Positions 5,793-7,150 of a stretch of 7,150 nucleotides of DNA are shown here, piece after piece. The notes beneath the pieces are model-generated. The model did not search any database. It saw only the letters and a list, made by a program, of their open reading frames with translations, and was not told the DNA's origin. This DNA comes from Sulfurimonas sp. (GTDB lineage Bacteria; Campylobacterota; Campylobacteria; Campylobacterales; Sulfurimonadaceae). Both the position numbers and the translations under genes were made by a program. Within the stretch, counting starts at the first letter, position 1. The number at the start of each line of letters is the position of its first letter. Location of the stretch: positions 1-7,150 of the forward strand of contig JAQIBW010000095.1 in the NCBI GenBank assembly GCA_027858865.1, written 5' to 3'.

Positions 5793-6554
5793 ATGAAAAA
5801 AATATGCCCATCTAAAAAAATAATGTCAAAACTAGGTCGTACAAATGCTGAGTTTGACCTAATCCAAGAGGGTGATAAGATTTTAGTTGGACTAAGTGGT
5901 GGGAAAGACTCTCTTACTATGATTCATGCTATGAAAGAACAGCAGCGTCGCGCTCCTTTTAAGTTTGAATTTTTAGCAGTGACTGTTGGTTATGGAATGG
6001 GTGAAAATTTTGATAATTTAGTTGCTCATTGTAAGGAATATGATATTCCTTATATAATTCATGATACGAAAATATATGAATTAGCAGAAGAAAAAATTAG
6101 AAAGAATTCATCTTTTTGTAGTTTCTTTTCAAGAATGAGAAGGGGAGCACTTTATGGATTGGCTGAGAAGCATGGATGCAATAAACTAGCTCTAGGTCAT
6201 CATATGGATGATGCTGCAGAGAGTTTTTTTATGAACTTTATTTATAATGGACAGATGCGATCTCTTGCTCCAAAATATAAAGCAGAGAACGGGTTATTTA
6301 TAATACGTCCTCTTATTCAGATGCGTGAGCGACAACTATCCGCATTTGTAGTTGAGAATAATATAGCTGCTATTGGTGATGAAGCATGTCCAGCTATGCG
6401 TTTTGATATTAAAATGCCGCATGCCCGAGCTAATATGAAAAAGATGTTATCTAATATGGAAAAAGAGTTCCCATCACTCTTTACAAGTATGAATGCAGCA
6501 TTTAAAAATATTTCTGTAGATTGTTTTTTTGATATAGAAAAGTTTAGTATTTAG
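5793..6554 (+). CDS. TtcA-like tRNA 2-thiocytidine synthetase (PP-loop ATPase) with altered cluster motif
   Basis: Member of the TtcA/TtuA family of PP-loop ATPases; TtcA adenylates C32 of tRNA and inserts sulfur with the help of an Fe-S cluster. The protein is 253 residues from ATG 5793. The PP-loop SGGKDS is at 35-40 within EGDKILVGLSGGKDSL; SFCSFFSRMRRGALY (107-121) aligns with the 'CSLC.R.RRG' cluster motif; LGHHMDDAAESFFMN (134-148) is the conserved 'LGHH.DD..E' motif; and EACPAM (197-202) matches the position of the third cluster Cys of TtcA. The second Cys of the CxxC motif is Phe112. It is about 60 residues shorter than E. coli TtcA (311). Start choice: ATG 5793 has a weak AAGAAG (5781-5786) 6 nt upstream; GTG 5766 and ATG 5823 are in frame but less likely. 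The stop overlaps the convergent gene by 4 nt. Family is sure, exact substrate is not. Confidence 0.82.
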   Translation: MKKICPSKKIMSKLGRTNAEFDLIQEGDKILVGLSGGKDSLTMIHAMKEQQRRAPFKFEFLAVTVGYGMGENFDNLVAHCKEYDIPYIIHDTKIYELAEEKIRKNSSFCSFFSRMRRGALYGLAEKHGCNKLALGHHMDDAAESFFMNFIYNGQMRSLAPKYKAENGLFIIRPLIQMRERQLSAFVVENNIAAIGDEACPAMRFDIKMPHARANMKKMLSNMEKEFPSLFTSMNAAFKNISVDCFFDIEKFSI

Positions 6555-7042
6555 TATTTAGACTCTAAATTTTCTTCATCTTTTTCAATCTGAGACTTTT
6601 TGTTATGCAGAGTTTCTTTTTTTAAAGTTTTTAAGAACTCTAGAATATTTTCTTGATATGAGATGGTATCTCTATCTCTTGTTAATTCTATAATAGGATG
6701 AAGAGAGCTTATATCTATTTTTTTTGCATATCTTGGAATTATCTTTAGCTCTTTTTGTATATGTGACACAAGTGTATCTATATCTAGACCATTGTTGTCT
6801 TGTACTTTCTTAACTAGCTCTTTTGTTGAGAGCATTAATAAGTTTGCTCTGTCTTCATCCTTCTTGTATATATCCATACCTATGTTTTTAACTATTAAAT
6901 AGCAGTCTTCATTTATTTCTTTATTAGAAACTATTATAAGTGCAAAATTTTTAGCACGAAATTCTAATGAGCCATGATGATGAACAAAAAATTCACGAAA
7001 GGCACTGAAGAAATGGTGTTTAAGTTTAAAACTCAGTCTCAT
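6551..7042 (-). CDS. Conserved-looking protein of unknown function, 163 aa
   Basis: I do not recognise a named family. The protein is 163 residues, probably cytoplasmic (no signal peptide or membrane segment) and mostly helical. The N-terminus is basic and aromatic (LKHHFFSAFREFFVHHHGSL at 7-26) with four His at 9-10 and 21-23, plus Phe residues. Residues 29-80 (RAKNFALIIVS..EINEDCYLIV) have a helical layout faintly like TerB-type domains, but without the acidic metal-site pattern, so this is only a hint. The tail (139-163) is Lys/Glu-rich and likely disordered. Coding evidence: AGGG (7052-7049) 6 nt before ATG 7042, a good promoter upstream, and strong amino-acid texture over the full length. 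It converges on the ttcA-like gene, sharing 4 nt, and lies 34 nt downstream of a CHAT-protein gene on the same strand, though it has its own promoter. Confidence 0.75.
   Translation of the reverse strand: MRLSFKLKHHFFSAFREFFVHHHGSLEFRAKNFALIIVSNKEINEDCYLIVKNIGMDIYKKDEDRANLLMLSTKELVKKVQDNNGLDIDTLVSHIQKELKIIPRYAKKIDISSLHPIIELTRDRDTISYQENILEFLKTLKKETLHNKKSQIEKDEENLESKY
6556..6570 (+). terminator. Possible small terminator hairpin after ttcA-like gene
   Basis: ATTTAG (6556-6561) and CTAAAT (6565-6570) form a 6-bp stem with a 3-nt loop, followed on the + strand by TTTCTTCATCTTTTTC. It sits 2 nt past the ttcA-like stop, inside the 3' end of the opposite gene. The stem is short with a single G:C pair, so terminator activity is uncertain. 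Confidence 0.25.
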
Positions 7043-7070
7043 TTAAATCCCTAATATAAATATATGTGCT

Positions 7071-7079
7071 ATTATATCA
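7071..7079 (-). promoter_or_regulatory. Extended -10 promoter of the - strand 163-aa gene
   Basis: Read on the - strand, TGA-TATAAT (7079 down to 7071) is a perfect -10 box with the TGn extension. No -35 box at a standard distance is seen; TTGTCG (7096-7091) would be only 14 nt away. Transcription would start near 7064, about 20 nt before the ATG at 7042. The TGA of the extended -10 is also the stop codon of the upstream CHAT gene. Confidence 0.55.
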
Positions 7080-7150
7080 GTAATAATCACCGACAAGAGT
7101 AAACGCCCCCCAATACCCCGGATGCGGATAACGGGCCTTCAAATGACGTG
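7077..7150 (-). CDS. C-terminal end of a CHAT-domain (caspase-like peptidase) protein, start outside window
   Basis: The last 23 codons of a - strand gene entering from the right edge, first full codon at 7148-7146, stop TGA at 7079-7077. The peptide reads RHLKARYPHPGYWGAFTLVG followed by D-Y-Y. The H-P-x-Y-W-x-x-F-x-L-x-G-D pattern is the characteristic last strand of CHAT domains (caspase HetF associated with TPRs), as in 'HPYYWAAFVLVGD'. The catalytic His and Cys and any partner domains (often TPR repeats) lie outside the window, so activity cannot be judged. Positions 7091-7150 are 34/60 G+C against 15/60 for 7031-7090, suggesting a gene of different origin. CHAT proteins occur in defence and programmed-death systems (TPR-CHAT of type III-E CRISPR, gasdermin operons), but many have unknown roles. 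The call rests on a short motif. Confidence 0.7.
   Translation of the reverse strand, partial: RHLKARYPHPGYWGAFTLVGDYY

Noticed and set aside
7085..7150. Alternative reading frames at the GC-rich right edge, including an open + strand frame
   Set aside because: They give no recognisable motif, while the - strand frame ending at 7077 gives a clear CHAT C-terminus.

Overview
The window reads as an AT-rich chromosomal segment of a Campylobacterota (Epsilonproteobacteria) bacterium, most like Sulfurimonas or a close relative. The reasons are the Pal variant with an EGNCDEWGSDEYN-type OmpA motif, the CpoB/YbgF homologue with a SAFGAGNLE...PYGL start to the mature protein, promoters made of T-rich DNA plus an extended -10 box, and the tolB-pal-cpoB-slyD and fabD...mtnN gene orders, which from memory also occur in Helicobacter. 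This assignment is by recognition, not by database search.

Layout. Positions 1-435 hold the C-terminal end of TolB (start outside the window). A 134-bp gap follows with a weak hairpin plus T-tract and an extended -10 promoter. Then come pal (lipoprotein), a CpoB/YbgF-like coiled-coil/TPR protein, and after a second promoter an apparent operon on the + strand: slyD (FKBP-type prolyl isomerase/metallochaperone), a short AAA+/Fis-type protein resembling a sigma-54 activator without its sigma-54-contacting part, fabD, a stand-alone nitrilase-superfamily amidohydrolase resembling the glutaminase domain of NAD synthetase, mtnN, a possible 23-codon coupling ORF, and a TtcA-like tRNA thiolase. A 163-residue protein of unknown function lies on the - strand, converging on ttcA with a 4-nt overlap. 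At the extreme right edge, in locally GC-rich DNA, the last 23 codons of a - strand gene encode a recognisable CHAT-domain (caspase-like peptidase) C-terminus.

How the genes work together. The left third belongs to the Tol-Pal envelope system. The central genes are housekeeping: folding and nickel handling (SlyD), malonyl-ACP supply for fatty acids (FabD), and nucleoside salvage that in this phylum probably also serves futalosine-type menaquinone synthesis (MtnN), followed by tRNA modification.

The points most worth a second look are: (1) the well-placed ATG of pal is followed at once by an in-frame TAA where a Lys codon would be expected; (2) the CHAT-protein end at the right edge, with a sharp composition change; (3) the sigma-54-activator-like protein without room for a GAFTGA loop; (4) the TtcA-like protein with C-x-x-F instead of the C-x-x-C cluster motif. 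I see no tRNA, rRNA, CRISPR array or insertion sequence.
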